Positions 7,123-14,557 are shown, counted from the stretch's first letter. The stretch: 16,859 nucleotides of DNA from Bacteroidaceae bacterium (GCA_016284115.1 JAEEOD010000294.1:1-16859), one strand, 5' to 3'. Numbers and translations are program-made. Notes: generated from the letters alone by a model not told the origin.

Positions 7123-8193
7123 TTAGATTATTTTTTTCAATTTACCAATTATTCGAATTGCTTCAAATGACATAGAGGTGGGCATCATGCCAATTATCCA
7201 GAACAACAGATTAATGCCTTTGTACTCTTTAAACATGACGATGTCCTTTAATGAAAGCGGATGTTGCATCGCTTGTCGGATTTCTTTTTTGTTTATCTTT
7301 TCAGAAAGTTTCGCTTGATTCCTTATGACACCTATAATAGTGTAGAACATATTCATCATCATTTTGGTCATTCTGGTTTCAAAATAGGGCTTCCCTTTTA
7401 AAGACAAACTCTGGTTTTTTAAATATGTTTGATTAGAAAGATGCTGCCTGATCTCTTCCATGCTGATAACCTCTCTTAACTGATAGTTAGAGAGAGAATC
7501 TGCTCTAATCACGTAATTGTATGTGATTTTTGACAGGAAACAGGCAGATAAGACCAATGGCTGCATATCTGCATTAAAGAGCACATCATCCCAAAATTTA
7601 GTTTTTTTGAATCTCAATTGATGTTTCTTGATAAAATCAGCACGGATTAAACTATTCCAAATGAAATTATGTAGTTTCAGTTCATGAATATTATCATTGG
7701 CATACGAAGCCAATTTGTCTTCACCAATTATTGTGAAATCTTTCTGATGAGTGCCTTGCACCCCACTATTTGGGATTAGTTCACCATCCTCATTAACCAC
7801 AGAAATGGAACCATATGTAATCTCTGCCTTTGTTCGTTCTGCCTCTTTATACAAGGCTGGTATGGCTCCATCTGCGAAAAAATCATCGCTATCAATTAGT
7901 AAGATGTATTTTCCTTTGGCTTCGTCTATTATTCTGTTGCGTGCAGCCCAACAACCCATGTTTTGAGGCTGTTCTATAATTCTAATAATTTTCCCTTTGG
8001 GATGGCTGATTGCAACTTCTTTTGCTACATCAATAGACTTATCTGGTGTACAATCATTGACGACCAAGACTTCCATGTCATCAAATTCTTGGTCAAGAAT
8101 TGACATCAAACAGCGTCTGATATACTTTTCCACGCCCCACACAGGCATGCCGACACTAATCTGACAGGTGTACTTTATATCAGATGCTTCCAT
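7123..8193 (-). CDS. GT2-family glycosyltransferase
   Basis: A 356-residue GT-A fold glycosyltransferase with the GT2 N-terminal signature ISVGMPVWGVEKYIRRCL (residues 12-29), the first aspartate region VVNDCTPDKS (44-53), NMGCWAARN (78-86) and the metal-binding LLIDSDDFF (98-106, DSDD at 101-104). The C-terminal 70 residues (HPLSLKDIVMFKEYKG, then a hydrophobic LLFWIIGMMP stretch and a basic tail) form an amphipathic or membrane-associating end also present in the other two GT2 proteins here. It is a tandem duplicate of the upstream gene: its ATG lies 19 bases inside the end of that gene in another frame, which suggests coupled translation. Likely role: adds one sugar to the phosphonate-bearing repeat unit. 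Sugar unknown. Confidence 0.93.
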   Translation of the reverse strand: MEASDIKYTCQISVGMPVWGVEKYIRRCLMSILDQEFDDMEVLVVNDCTPDKSIDVAKEVAISHPKGKIIRIIEQPQNMGCWAARNRIIDEAKGKYILLIDSDDFFADGAIPALYKEAERTKAEITYGSISVVNEDGELIPNSGVQGTHQKDFTIIGEDKLASYANDNIHELKLHNFIWNSLIRADFIKKHQLRFKKTKFWDDVLFNADMQPLVLSACFLSKITYNYVIRADSLSNYQLREVISMEEIRQHLSNQTYLKNQSLSLKGKPYFETRMTKMMMNMFYTIIGVIRNQAKLSEKINKKEIRQAMQHPLSLKDIVMFKEYKGINLLFWIIGMMPTSMSFEAIRIIGKLKKII

Positions 8194-9230
8194 TTTCCAA
8201 TTGCTTTAATTATCCCAACCGATAGTATCGGAGGTAGTGCGCCTATTATCCAAAAGCCAATATTGATATATTTGTATCGTTTGAATGTGATAAGCTCAGA
8301 AAAACCAATCGGATGCTTCATGGCGTCTCTGATGATTCTGTTTGTCAAGGCTGGATAAATCTTATCTTGGTTTTTAATGGCTCCGCAGACTATATGAAAC
8401 ATGTGCTTCATGACTTTAGCGCAGCGCGTTTCATAATATGGTTTATTTTTGAGTTCCTTGGCTTGATTTTTTAGGTAGGAATAAACCCATATATACTGTT
8501 TGATCTCGTCAAGATCAATAAGTTCCCGTTGATGATAATTGGACAGTGAACCTGCCCTAAGTACATAATAATATGTGTCATCAGGCAGTAATACTGCCCT
8601 GTTTATCAGAGGCTGCATGTCTGTTTCAAAGATAATGTCATCAGCGAATCGTGTTTCTTTGAATCTTAATTGTTTTTCTTTGAGGAAGTCGGTTCTGATT
8701 AATACGTTCCATATAAAATTATAAAGAGTGGGTCTTACACTTTTGTTAGCGTAGCTTGCCAATTCATCTTTTCCTATGAGGACTTTATATGGCAGTTTCA
8801 TATCGCCAATACTATACACTACAGGCATCCCTGCTTCATCAACAGAAACGACAGACCCGTATACGGCTTCTGCCTGATGCTCTTCTGCTGCATGATACAG
8901 CTTTTCTAAGGCGTCAGGACTCAAATAGTCGTCAGCATCAATCAGAAAAAGGTATTTTCCTTTTGCTTCATCAAGAATTTTGTTTCTGGCAGCCCAACAC
9001 CCCATGTTTTGAGGTTGTCTAATAATTTTGATGATATTTCCTCTAGGATGCGAGACCTGGCATTCTCTGATAATGTCCATGGAGTGGTCTGTTCCACAAT
9101 CATCAATTACCAAGACCTCCATATCACACTCGATGCTCTGGTCAAGCACAGAAAGAATGCTTTTACGGATGTATTTCTCCACTCCATAAACAGGCATTCC
9201 TATTGTAATATTATAGCAATAGTTCTGCAT
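8175..9230 (-). CDS. GT2-family glycosyltransferase
   Basis: A 351-residue GT2 enzyme with ITIGMPVYGVEKYIRKSI (8-25), VIDDCGTDHS (41-50), QNMGCWAARNKILDEAKGKY (74-93) and the DXD motif DADD at 98-101. The C-terminal segment HPIGFSELITFKRYKYIN, then a hydrophobic FWIIGALPPILSVGII stretch and a lysine-rich end matches the neighbouring paralog. The two are the closest pair among the three GT2 proteins in the window, so a local duplication is likely. It follows licD by 12 bases in the phosphonate operon and overlaps the next gene by 19 bases. It is expected to act at the cytoplasmic membrane surface. Donor and acceptor cannot be inferred. Confidence 0.93.
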   Translation of the reverse strand: MQNYCYNITIGMPVYGVEKYIRKSILSVLDQSIECDMEVLVIDDCGTDHSMDIIRECQVSHPRGNIIKIIRQPQNMGCWAARNKILDEAKGKYLFLIDADDYLSPDALEKLYHAAEEHQAEAVYGSVVSVDEAGMPVVYSIGDMKLPYKVLIGKDELASYANKSVRPTLYNFIWNVLIRTDFLKEKQLRFKETRFADDIIFETDMQPLINRAVLLPDDTYYYVLRAGSLSNYHQRELIDLDEIKQYIWVYSYLKNQAKELKNKPYYETRCAKVMKHMFHIVCGAIKNQDKIYPALTNRIIRDAMKHPIGFSELITFKRYKYINIGFWIIGALPPILSVGIIKAIGKWKHLI

Positions 9231-9242
9231 AGATTGATGTTT

Positions 9243-10034
9243 TTATGTATTATCTTTCCACCAAGCTTTAAATACATGATAAGATTTTCTATATGGTTCT
9301 GGAGGATATTGCATATAGTCTCCATATATACTTCGTAACCAAATGTCGTATCCTATAGGAATCCTAAATTGATGTCCTTCAAATTCATGGAGTAATGTAT
9401 GGGTAAAAACAGATGTGTCTACAATGTCACGTGGGCCATACGAATCAACAATTAGAGCTGCTTTCTCTGTTAATCCAAAAGGGTGTTTACGGGCAATATT
9501 GTCTATTCGTTTTACAATGTCATGCGCTGAAAATGGAAATAATATGATTTTCCCCAATGTGTTAATTATTTTTTTTGATAGCTTTCTTTGGGAATAATTC
9601 GCTTTTTTAGTATGAAGAATTTTTTTTAACAGGAGTACACGTTGAATTTGAGAACTGCCAATAATACCATCGATAGGAAAAATATCTATATAGACACCAA
9701 AATTCTCTTTTTTGTACTGTGTTTCATTTACATCAGTTCTATTGTCAAAAACTTTAGCGAAGGGAAGCCCGTATGTTTTGTCTATCGAAAGTTCTATGAC
9801 GTTGTAATAAAGATGACTACAATAAAAAGACGTAATAAACTTGTCGTAATCTGGCCGCGGCATCGCAATATCAATATCATCATCCCAAGGAATATATCCA
9901 TGATGCCTAATTGCACCAATAAGTGTTCCATATGCAAGGAAATACGTTATATTGTTTTTTTCACAAAAATCTGCAACTTCCTGCAATATATTTAATTGAA
10001 TAAGTCTTAATTCTTTTGTAAGTATTTCTTTCAT
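9243..10034 (-). CDS. licD: LicD-family phospho- or phosphonotransferase, probably AEP transfer to glycan
   Basis: A 263-residue LicD/FKRP-type protein. LicD enzymes transfer phosphocholine from CDP-choline to a sugar. In this context the likely donor is CMP-2-aminoethylphosphonate made by the upstream genes, so the enzyme would attach AEP to a sugar hydroxyl of the glycan (inference). The family signature is complete: AYGTLIGAIRHHGYIPWDDD (34-53), then IDIAMPRPDYDKF (54-66), with the metal-binding aspartates at 51-55. FGVYIDIFPIDG in the middle and GDYMQYPPEPYR near the end are further hallmarks. It starts 20 bases after the nucleotidyltransferase stop. The stretch between bases about 9530 and 9660 is strikingly A/T rich and lysine rich compared with the phosphonate genes upstream, which may indicate separate ancestry. 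The symbol is a family label. Confidence 0.92.
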   Translation of the reverse strand: MKEILTKELRLIQLNILQEVADFCEKNNITYFLAYGTLIGAIRHHGYIPWDDDIDIAMPRPDYDKFITSFYCSHLYYNVIELSIDKTYGLPFAKVFDNRTDVNETQYKKENFGVYIDIFPIDGIIGSSQIQRVLLLKKILHTKKANYSQRKLSKKIINTLGKIILFPFSAHDIVKRIDNIARKHPFGLTEKAALIVDSYGPRDIVDTSVFTHTLLHEFEGHQFRIPIGYDIWLRSIYGDYMQYPPEPYRKSYHVFKAWWKDNT

Positions 10035-10054
10035 AAAATAGTTAGTGAGGGTTG

Positions 10055-10801
10055 TTAATTATTGTTGGTGAAAAATATATTCTCTATTAGTTTGTATGCA
10101 ACTCTTTCAGCATAATGCAAGTCTTCCTCGTCATCAATCTCATACCATTTGACATCTTGGGAATTGAGCACATAGACGGGACTGACATGCTGGGACATCC
10201 AAAGTAATTGGTATTCATAGCCGAGCTTGGGCTTGTCTGCGACAATCTTTTCATATTCTTCGCAGAGACGGTGATAGAATGTGGAGGAGAGCTTATGGAT
10301 GCCGACCAGCTCGCCTTTGTAGTCGATATCTTCTTTGTTGGTTGAACAGCGTGTCAGTGTCCCATGTTCGTCATATTCCACATAATACTGATCTTGGAAC
10401 TTGGTCACGGGTGTGATGAGCATGATGTCCGGATGCTTATCTATCTGAAGTTCCGTAATAGCATTATAGCTGTAGATGATATCGGATTCGAGGAGGATGA
10501 AATCATCATCACCGATAACTTCACGACAGTTCCAGAGCGTATACATGCTATTGGTCTCGGCATAACGTGGACTGAACACACATGCTATCTGAGGATATTG
10601 CGATTGTAGGGCTTCGTAGGCTTCTTTCTTATAACCCGTGCCGATGATGATGCGCTTGATGCCGCAGGCAATCAAGGTCTCGATGGAGCGGATGACCATG
10701 GACTTCCCACCCACTTCGATGAATCCCTTCGGTATTGTCTCTGTCATCTTGCCAAAGCGACTGCCCAGGCCTGCTGCCATAATCACTGCTGTCGTAACCA
10801 T
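10055..10801 (-). CDS. LicC/PntC-like nucleotidyltransferase, probable CTP:2-aminoethylphosphonate cytidylyltransferase
   Basis: A 248-residue sugar-nucleotidyltransferase-fold enzyme likely to convert AEP and CTP to CMP-AEP. The N-terminus VIMAAGLGSRFGKMTETIPK (residues 6-25) contains the NTP-binding GLGSR and the conserved PK. Further on are TNSMYTLWNC, typical of LicC-like enzymes, LLESDIIY with the metal-binding aspartate, and the C-terminal EIDDEEDLHYA. The frame extends upstream to 11008, but those codons lie inside the transaminase gene and are not family-like. The ATG at 10801 follows the transaminase stop by one base and begins exactly where the fold begins. In PntC, the known AEP-activating enzyme, this domain is fused N-terminal to a transaminase; here the two are separate genes in the opposite order. 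Phosphocholine activation is the alternative, but the neighbours argue for AEP. Confidence 0.9.
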   Translation of the reverse strand: MVTTAVIMAAGLGSRFGKMTETIPKGFIEVGGKSMVIRSIETLIACGIKRIIIGTGYKKEAYEALQSQYPQIACVFSPRYAETNSMYTLWNCREVIGDDDFILLESDIIYSYNAITELQIDKHPDIMLITPVTKFQDQYYVEYDEHGTLTRCSTNKEDIDYKGELVGIHKLSSTFYHRLCEEYEKIVADKPKLGYEYQLLWMSQHVSPVYVLNSQDVKWYEIDDEEDLHYAERVAYKLIENIFFTNNN

Positions 10802-10802
10802 A

Positions 10803-11933
10803 TCAGTTGTATTTAGCGGGTATTTGTATCTGGTTCGTTTCCATCGCCTCCCTGAGAACAATGAAGAACAATTTGATATCTTCAGGAGTGATGGTGCCCA
10901 AGGCACAGAGACGGAAGGTGTTCGTGGTGCTGATCTTGCCTGGATAGATGGTGAAGCCACGCTCATAGCAGTAATCATGAATCTTCTCGAACGTGAAGTT
11001 GGGGTCATCGGGATAGAGTACGGACACTACCAGTCCGGACTCAATCTTTGGATCGATGACGGTTTTGAATCCCAGTTCCGCTACGCCTTGGTGAATAGCT
11101 TCATACACAGCACGGTGTCTTGCAAATTTAGCATCTTCACCCACCCCGAAATATTCCTTCAGGGCTTGGATCGTGGCATAGATGGTCTGCACTGGTGGTG
11201 TGAAGTGCATCTCCCCCGTCTTCTCAAAGTACTCATACTGCAAATAGAGGTTACAATAATAGGAACGGGTGGGGTAATTCTTGCTGGCCTTGATGATGTC
11301 TGTCCGGCCGATGATGAAGCTCAGTCCCGACATCGCCATCAGTCCTTTCTGGGCAGAAGCCATACAGAAGTCGACGTTGTCCTTGACCACATCTAAGGGA
11401 ATCATACCCAAAGTCGACGTGGTGTCACTGATAAAGATGGCACCATACTTATGAGCCAGGGCGCCAATCACGCGTATAGGATTCAAAACACCTGTGCCTG
11501 TCTCGTGGTGACAGCAATAGACCACCGCCACATCGGGGTTGTCTTTTAATGTCTGTTCTACCTGTTTCAGATCTGGCTGTTCATAGACGGAGGATTTGAG
11601 GTTGATATGGGGGATGTGGTACATTTCGCAGACCTCCACGGCACGGGAGTTATAGGCACCGTTATTAATCACAAGAATCTTCTTGCCTTCTGGTACCAGT
11701 GAGTTGATGCAGATATCGATATTGATGGTGCCAGAGCCACAAAAGAGGACAGAGGTGTACTGGTCTTCTGGGGCGTGGACAACCTTAAGCAGGTCTGAGC
11801 GCAGACCTTTCATTAGTCCGGCGAACTCTTTTTCGCGGGGACAGATGTCAGGGACAACCTGAGCATATTTGACCGTATCAGTAGTTGTCGCAGGACCGGG
11901 GTTTAATAATATATTTCTTTTAATGGGTTCCAT
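10803..11933 (-). CDS. 2-Aminoethylphosphonate transaminase (biosynthetic)
   Basis: A 376-residue class V PLP-dependent aminotransferase, expected to convert phosphonoacetaldehyde to 2-aminoethylphosphonate with an amino-acid amino donor. The family opening LLNPGPATTTDTVKYA (9-24) is present, with FCGSGT (64-69) for phosphate binding, FISDTTSTLG (167-176, Asp170 for the pyridine nitrogen) and the PLP lysine in SAQKGLMAMSG (Lys196). The same family also degrades AEP (PhnW), but position directly after phosphonopyruvate decarboxylase and before the nucleotidyltransferase argues for synthesis. The start at 11933 follows an A-rich leader and lies 39 bases after the decarboxylase stop, the largest gap in the operon, which contains a 9-bp triple repeat. 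Length is normal and nothing is missing. Confidence 0.95.
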   Translation of the reverse strand: MEPIKRNILLNPGPATTTDTVKYAQVVPDICPREKEFAGLMKGLRSDLLKVVHAPEDQYTSVLFCGSGTINIDICINSLVPEGKKILVINNGAYNSRAVEVCEMYHIPHINLKSSVYEQPDLKQVEQTLKDNPDVAVVYCCHHETGTGVLNPIRVIGALAHKYGAIFISDTTSTLGMIPLDVVKDNVDFCMASAQKGLMAMSGLSFIIGRTDIIKASKNYPTRSYYCNLYLQYEYFEKTGEMHFTPPVQTIYATIQALKEYFGVGEDAKFARHRAVYEAIHQGVAELGFKTVIDPKIESGLVVSVLYPDDPNFTFEKIHDYCYERGFTIYPGKISTTNTFRLCALGTITPEDIKLFFIVLREAMETNQIQIPAKYN

Positions 11934-11946
11934 TTTTTTTAATTCA

Positions 11947-11973
11947 CACAGATATCACAGATAACACAGATAT
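11947..11973. repeat. Three tandem 9-bp repeats (CACAGATAT) between decarboxylase and transaminase genes
   Basis: CACAGATAT, CACAGATAA, CACAGATAT stand head to tail at 11947-11973, filling most of the only sizeable gap within the operon and touching the decarboxylase stop codon. The unit resembles CACAGAT-type short intergenic repeats I recall from Bacteroidales and other genomes. Function unknown. Confidence 0.75.
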
Positions 11974-13115
11974 TATTCCTCTCTGAGGAATCGCATAAGA
12001 GTTCCCTTATTTTGGATGGGAGTCGTTGTCGGACGGCCGAGATCCTTTCGATTTCCCTTCTTGACTTTTACTTCTATGAAAATAGGGCCTTCTTGAGAGG
12101 TAAGGGGTAAAAGGTCGGAGGTGAGAGATTTCTCCAAATCATTCTTCGTGTCCACAGAGAACACTTGTTGGTAACCAACGGCCTTGGCAATGGCAGGGAG
12201 GTCAATGCTGAGGCCGACGGTGGGCTGACCTCCCACGGAGTCGTGGGCACCATTGTTGAACACGACGTGGATGTAGTTCTTCGGAGCTTTCTGGGCAACA
12301 ATGGCCATGCTGCCCATATGCATAATGGTAGCGCCATCACCATCGAAACACCAGACCCTGCGGTCTTGTTTTTCCAAAGCAATGCCAAGGGCAATCTGCG
12401 AAGCGTGGCCCATGGAACCGACAGTCAGGAAATCCCGTTCATGACCTTCATTTTTTACAGTGCGATATTCAAAGAGCTCACGGGAGATCATACCAGTGGT
12501 AGATACAATCACATCTTTTTTACCAAGCGCACTTGCTACTATCTGAATAGCTTCTTCTCGAGATAGTGTGAGGGCGTTTTTTTCTACATTTTGAAGTGTA
12601 TACGCATCGAAGGTGTTTTTTTCGATGACTAATGCGTAGCACAGTTTGGTAGCCTGCATATAGTTAATGGCCTTTTGAATCTGGATTGCAGCCTTGTCCT
12701 CATCTTTGGAGAGAACGGTGTAATCGATGCCCATGACATTTAACAGACCCGTGGTGACCTTACCTTGTTTGACATGCTGAGGTTCATCATGAACACCAGG
12801 TCTTCCACGCCAGCCAATCACCAATAGGACAGGAATGTTATACACATCTGGATCTGTCAGTGATGCCAACGGGTTGATGATGTTCCCTTCCCCAGAGTTC
12901 TGCATATAGACGACCGGAATCTGACCTGTGGCCAGATAATGACCTGCAGCCAGTCCCATGGCACCTCCTTCGTTGGCGGCAATGATGTTATGGGTGGCAT
13001 CGGCATGGTCAGTGATATAGGCACAGAGATTCTTCAATAGGGAATCTGGTACGCCAGCATAAAAGTTAATGCCATAACCGGCTAACGTGTCGTAAAAAAA
13101 CTGTGGACGTATCAT
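11973..13115 (-). CDS. ppd: Phosphonopyruvate decarboxylase
   Basis: A 380-residue thiamine-diphosphate enzyme that decarboxylates phosphonopyruvate to phosphonoacetaldehyde, the irreversible step that pulls the unfavourable mutase reaction forward. The pyrimidine-binding half has YAGVPDSLLKNL (19-30), the activating Glu49 in AANEGGAMGLAAGHY, and MQNSGEGNIINP (71-82). The pyrophosphate half has CFDGDGATIMHMGSM (256-270) ending, after the usual spacing, in FNNGAHDSVGGQP (286-298), the GDG-NN motif. The ending KGNRKDLGRPTTTP is typical of this family. The start ATG overlaps the PEP mutase stop as ATGA, giving coupled translation. Odd point: residues 331-340 (LTSDLLPLTS, bases about 12095-12128) look like a low-complexity insertion before EGPIFIEVKV. 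Confidence 0.96.
   Translation of the reverse strand: MIRPQFFYDTLAGYGINFYAGVPDSLLKNLCAYITDHADATHNIIAANEGGAMGLAAGHYLATGQIPVVYMQNSGEGNIINPLASLTDPDVYNIPVLLVIGWRGRPGVHDEPQHVKQGKVTTGLLNVMGIDYTVLSKDEDKAAIQIQKAINYMQATKLCYALVIEKNTFDAYTLQNVEKNALTLSREEAIQIVASALGKKDVIVSTTGMISRELFEYRTVKNEGHERDFLTVGSMGHASQIALGIALEKQDRRVWCFDGDGATIMHMGSMAIVAQKAPKNYIHVVFNNGAHDSVGGQPTVGLSIDLPAIAKAVGYQQVFSVDTKNDLEKSLTSDLLPLTSQEGPIFIEVKVKKGNRKDLGRPTTTPIQNKGTLMRFLREE
12095..12128 (-). repeat. Low-complexity CTCACCTC/CTTACCTCTC-type stretch inside ppd
   Basis: On the minus strand this stretch reads as degenerate copies of a C/T-rich, ACCTC-containing unit (TCTCACCTCC ... CTTACCTCTCA). It is translated in frame as LTSDLLPLTS near the C-terminus of phosphonopyruvate decarboxylase, where I expect a shorter linker. 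The copies are imperfect, so this is a weaker case than the repeats at 2004 and 15294. Confidence 0.4.
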
Positions 13116-14413
13116 TTGGTTCCGGGGATTAGTTCAAGTATTTGTTTAATTGGCATGCAGAGTGGATTGGCTTCTAACGATCGTTCGTTTTCAAGAATGG
13201 TCTCCGCACATTTGTACATGGCGGGGTAGGCGGCTCTCAGCATGTGGTTGGCATAGATGACGATGTTGACACCCCATGAGTGAAGTTCGTCTTCAGTAAT
13301 CTGGTTATAGGTCGTTGGGACCACCACGATGGGTATCGCTGCATGTTTCTCCCGGAACTTCAGACAAAATGCCTTAATATCCTCACCTGTCTTTTCCTTG
13401 CTGTGGATCATGATGCCGTCAGCACCGGCGTCGACGTAAGCGAAGGTCCTTTCTAAAGCGTCTTCAACGGACTTGCCAGCGATGAGACTCTCGCATCGGG
13501 CAATGATCATAAAGTCTTTCGTAATTTGGGCTTCTTTACCCATCCGTATCTTATGGCAGAATCCTTCAATTGTGTCTTGAGTCTGGATGGCATCTGTCCC
13601 GAAGAGGGAATTCTTCTTGAGTCCAATCTTGTCTTCGATGATGATGGCAGAGATGCCGTTCCTCTCCAGCGTACGGACGGTGAATTGGAAATGTTCGGGT
13701 TTGCCACCCGTGTCTCCGTCATAGATGATGGGTTTGGTCGTACACTCCAGTATGTTTGTTAAATCCTGCATACGTGTCGTCAGATCGACTGCCTCAATAT
13801 CCGGCTTGCCTTTCGAGGTGGAATCGGTCAAAGAACTGGACCACATACCGTCGAAGGAGTTGACCTTCGTTCCTTTGTTTACCTCGCAGTGTTCGATGAT
13901 AAGCCCGCTCAGACCGTCGTGGGCTTCCATGATGCGTACGATGGGTTTGGCGGCAATCAGTCTTCTCAGGGATTTGAGTCTGATGTCGGGCGTGGTGCCG
14001 ATGGCTTTCATCTCCTTATCCAAAGAGGACGAGTTGATGCCTTTGGTATATGGTATTTCTATGACTTGGCCTCCTAACTCATTCATCACCTCAAAAACTT
14101 CCATCCTGAGTTCCTGCTCACTGTTGGTTTTCCAGTCGTCCCCGTGGATGATATAGTCGGGCTTGTATTTCCGCAGATTGGGCACGTAGCTCCAATCCTC
14201 CTGAGGAACCACCTCACTGACGCCTTTTATGTTCTCAATGACGTTCTTCCGTTGTTCGTAAGTCAGATAGGGGAGTCTTTTATGTGAGGCAATGGCCCTG
14301 TCTGTAAACAATCCTATCATCAGATCACCATATTTGGTTCCTTCATGAATGATATTAATCAGACCTGGGTGAATGATGTCACCAATCATTCCTAAATATA
14401 CTCTTTTTGACAT
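13112..14413 (-). CDS. pepM: Phosphoenolpyruvate mutase with N-terminal cytidylyltransferase-like domain
   Basis: PEP mutase forms the C-P bond by isomerising PEP to phosphonopyruvate, the entry step of nearly all phosphonate biosynthesis. The 433-residue protein has two parts. Residues 1-135 form a cytidylyltransferase-like domain (VYLGMIGDIIHPGLINII, LFTDRAIASHKRLPYLTYEQ, YIIHGDDWK). Residues 155-433 form the isocitrate-lyase-like barrel, with FDGMWSSSLTDS (187-198), YDGDTGG (231-237) and the diagnostic mutase loop EDKIGLKKNS (260-269, the EDKX5NS motif separating mutases from lyases). The nucleotidyltransferase motif is HPGL (15-18), not the usual HxGH, and the later SST motif reads SSS (128-130). 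I start at ATG 14413; an in-frame ATG at 14434 lies inside the promoter -7 box and cannot be transcribed from it. First gene of the operon. Confidence 0.97.
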   Translation of the reverse strand: MSKRVYLGMIGDIIHPGLINIIHEGTKYGDLMIGLFTDRAIASHKRLPYLTYEQRKNVIENIKGVSEVVPQEDWSYVPNLRKYKPDYIIHGDDWKTNSEQELRMEVFEVMNELGGQVIEIPYTKGINSSSLDKEMKAIGTTPDIRLKSLRRLIAAKPIVRIMEAHDGLSGLIIEHCEVNKGTKVNSFDGMWSSSLTDSTSKGKPDIEAVDLTTRMQDLTNILECTTKPIIYDGDTGGKPEHFQFTVRTLERNGISAIIIEDKIGLKKNSLFGTDAIQTQDTIEGFCHKIRMGKEAQITKDFMIIARCESLIAGKSVEDALERTFAYVDAGADGIMIHSKEKTGEDIKAFCLKFREKHAAIPIVVVPTTYNQITEDELHSWGVNIVIYANHMLRAAYPAMYKCAETILENERSLEANPLCMPIKQILELIPGTK

Positions 14414-14430
14414 ATAGCTATATATTTTCT

Positions 14431-14463
14431 GCAAAGATACAGCTTATTACTGAATTCTCCAAA
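14431..14463 (-). promoter_or_regulatory. Bacteroidetes-type promoter for the eight-gene phosphonate-glycan operon
   Basis: On the minus strand TTTG (14463-14460), exactly 20 bases, then TATCTTTGC (14439-14431) give a full consensus match. The PEP mutase ATG at 14413 is 17 bases downstream. Gaps of at most 39 bases, or overlaps, join all eight genes down to 4837, and I see no second full promoter between them. Confidence 0.8.
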
Positions 14464-14531
14464 TTTCCGTGTTCTTTTCTTCTTTAATTATTAATTTTTG
14501 CAAATTTCAGTGCTGTTTGCCAAGGATTATG

Positions 14532-14539
14532 TATCTTTG
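14532..14539 (+). promoter_or_regulatory. Bacteroidetes-type -7 element for the plus-strand GT4-GT2 unit
   Basis: TATCTTTG matches the -7 consensus perfectly and lies 18 bases before the ATG at 14558. No TTTG stands at the expected distance upstream. The nearest one (14516-14519) is only 12 bases away, so the promoter may be weak or need an activator. Confidence 0.55.
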
Positions 14540-14557
14540 TAGTCGTAAGTGAAGAAA

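Noticed and set aside
9530..9660. Possible insertion-sequence remnant suggested by the A/T-rich stretch in licD
   Set aside because: The frame is intact, the LicD motifs flank it at normal spacing, and no inverted repeats or transposase fragments are visible.
9642..9995. Plus-strand open frame of 117 codons opposite licD
   Set aside because: It is a shadow of an A/T-rich real gene; no start signal and no recognisable motif.
10802..11008. 69-codon N-terminal extension of the nucleotidyltransferase
   Set aside because: It is in the wrong frame within the transaminase gene, and the enzyme fold begins exactly at the later ATG (10801).
10638..11396. Plus-strand open frame of 252 codons
   Set aside because: It lies entirely opposite the transaminase and the start of the nucleotidyltransferase, with no protein-family features and no promoter.
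13725..14156. Plus-strand open frame of 143 codons opposite PEP mutase
   Set aside because: Antisense shadow of a highly conserved coding region, without a promoter or family resemblance.
14414..14434. Longer start for PEP mutase (MQKIYSY extension)
   Set aside because: The upstream ATG lies within the -7 box, upstream of any transcription start from this promoter.
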